Part shown: positions 63,843 through 64,000 of the stretch, in pieces
Position numbering within the stretch: position 1 is the first letter of the stretch
Layout of the letters: every line of letters starts with the position of its first letter
Origin: Chondrosia reniformis
Taxonomy: Eukaryota > Porifera > Demospongiae > Chondrillida > Chondrillidae
Assembly: GCA_947172415.1 (NCBI GenBank)
Contig: OX359193.1
Span: forward strand, 6,690,501 to 6,754,500
Length of the DNA stretch: 64,000 nucleotides
Direction of reading: 5' to 3'
The notes under the pieces: model-generated
Seen by the model: the letters and a program-made list of their open reading frames with translations, nothing else
What the model was told of the DNA's origin: nothing
Databases searched by the model: none
Translations under genes and position numbers: made by a program

Positions 63843-63985
63843 TGGGGCAGAGGGGGCAAAATGAAAATTTCAAAATTTAGGGGGGGGGCAATGTATGAGG
63901 GTGTCGAAGCAGTTTAGGGGGGCCCTGACCTACTTAGCATTCGCCCCCCCCTAGGATTGATTTTGCCCCCCTCTATGCAGCCCTG
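63843..63985. mobile_element. Small foldback (MITE-like) element
   Basis: Imperfect ~40-base inverted arms: GCAGAGGGGGCAAAAT ... AGGGGGGGGGCAATG on the left; CATTCGCCCCCCCCCT ... ATTTTGCCCCCCTCTATGC on the right. The middle is ~45 bases with no coding capacity. No target-site duplication was identified. Confidence 0.65.
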
Positions 63986-64000
63986 TAGGTGTTGTGATTT

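Larger units (their letters stand above)
62581..64000. other. Presumed first intron of the ankyrin-like gene
   Basis: AT-rich sequence with family D copy D7 and a G/C-run foldback element near the edge. A 104-codon open frame at about 63,217-63,531 has no recognised domain. Confidence 0.5.

Overview
The window is nuclear DNA from an animal, most likely an early-branching invertebrate such as a demosponge. Glypicans with glycosaminoglycan sites and a YAP/Yorkie with LATS sites are animal-specific. Genes are compact, most introns are short (about 60-1,900 bases), neighbouring genes lie close together and the DNA is AT-rich. The sponge assignment is an inference.

Bases 1-22,700 are satellite DNA: roughly 75 copies of a 169-bp monomer, interrupted six times by a ~1.03-kb non-satellite module. 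Two of the six modules carry the same 5'-truncated LINE at the same base, because a ~7.1-kb block was duplicated in tandem. A second, unrelated 104-bp tandem repeat follows (22,701-23,215).

From 23.2 kb on the sequence is gene-dense. Eight protein genes were assembled exon by exon, and every one sums to a whole number of codons with consensus splice sites: ZGPAT (-), DESI1 (-), a metallophosphoesterase (-), UXS1 (+), two tandem glypicans (+, +), YAP/Yorkie (-) and TIA1-type RNA-binding protein (-). A ninth gene, ankyrin-like (+), has only its first exon recognised here. UXS1 makes UDP-xylose, the sugar donor that starts heparan-sulfate chains on serines such as those in the two adjacent glypicans, so the middle of the window holds part of one pathway.

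The introns and spacers hold a dispersed repeat family (here family D, at least seven copies or fragments). Several copies contain a hammerhead-ribozyme-like core with a conserved stem I and an almost self-complementary, loopless helix III. A separate hammerhead-like motif lies at 54.0 kb. Other notable points are gene conversion between the glypicans, an 8-nt microexon and a minisatellite that has multiplied a splice donor in UXS1, foldback hairpins in TIA1 introns, a tRNA-derived SINE pair, and one stray satellite monomer at 45.6 kb.
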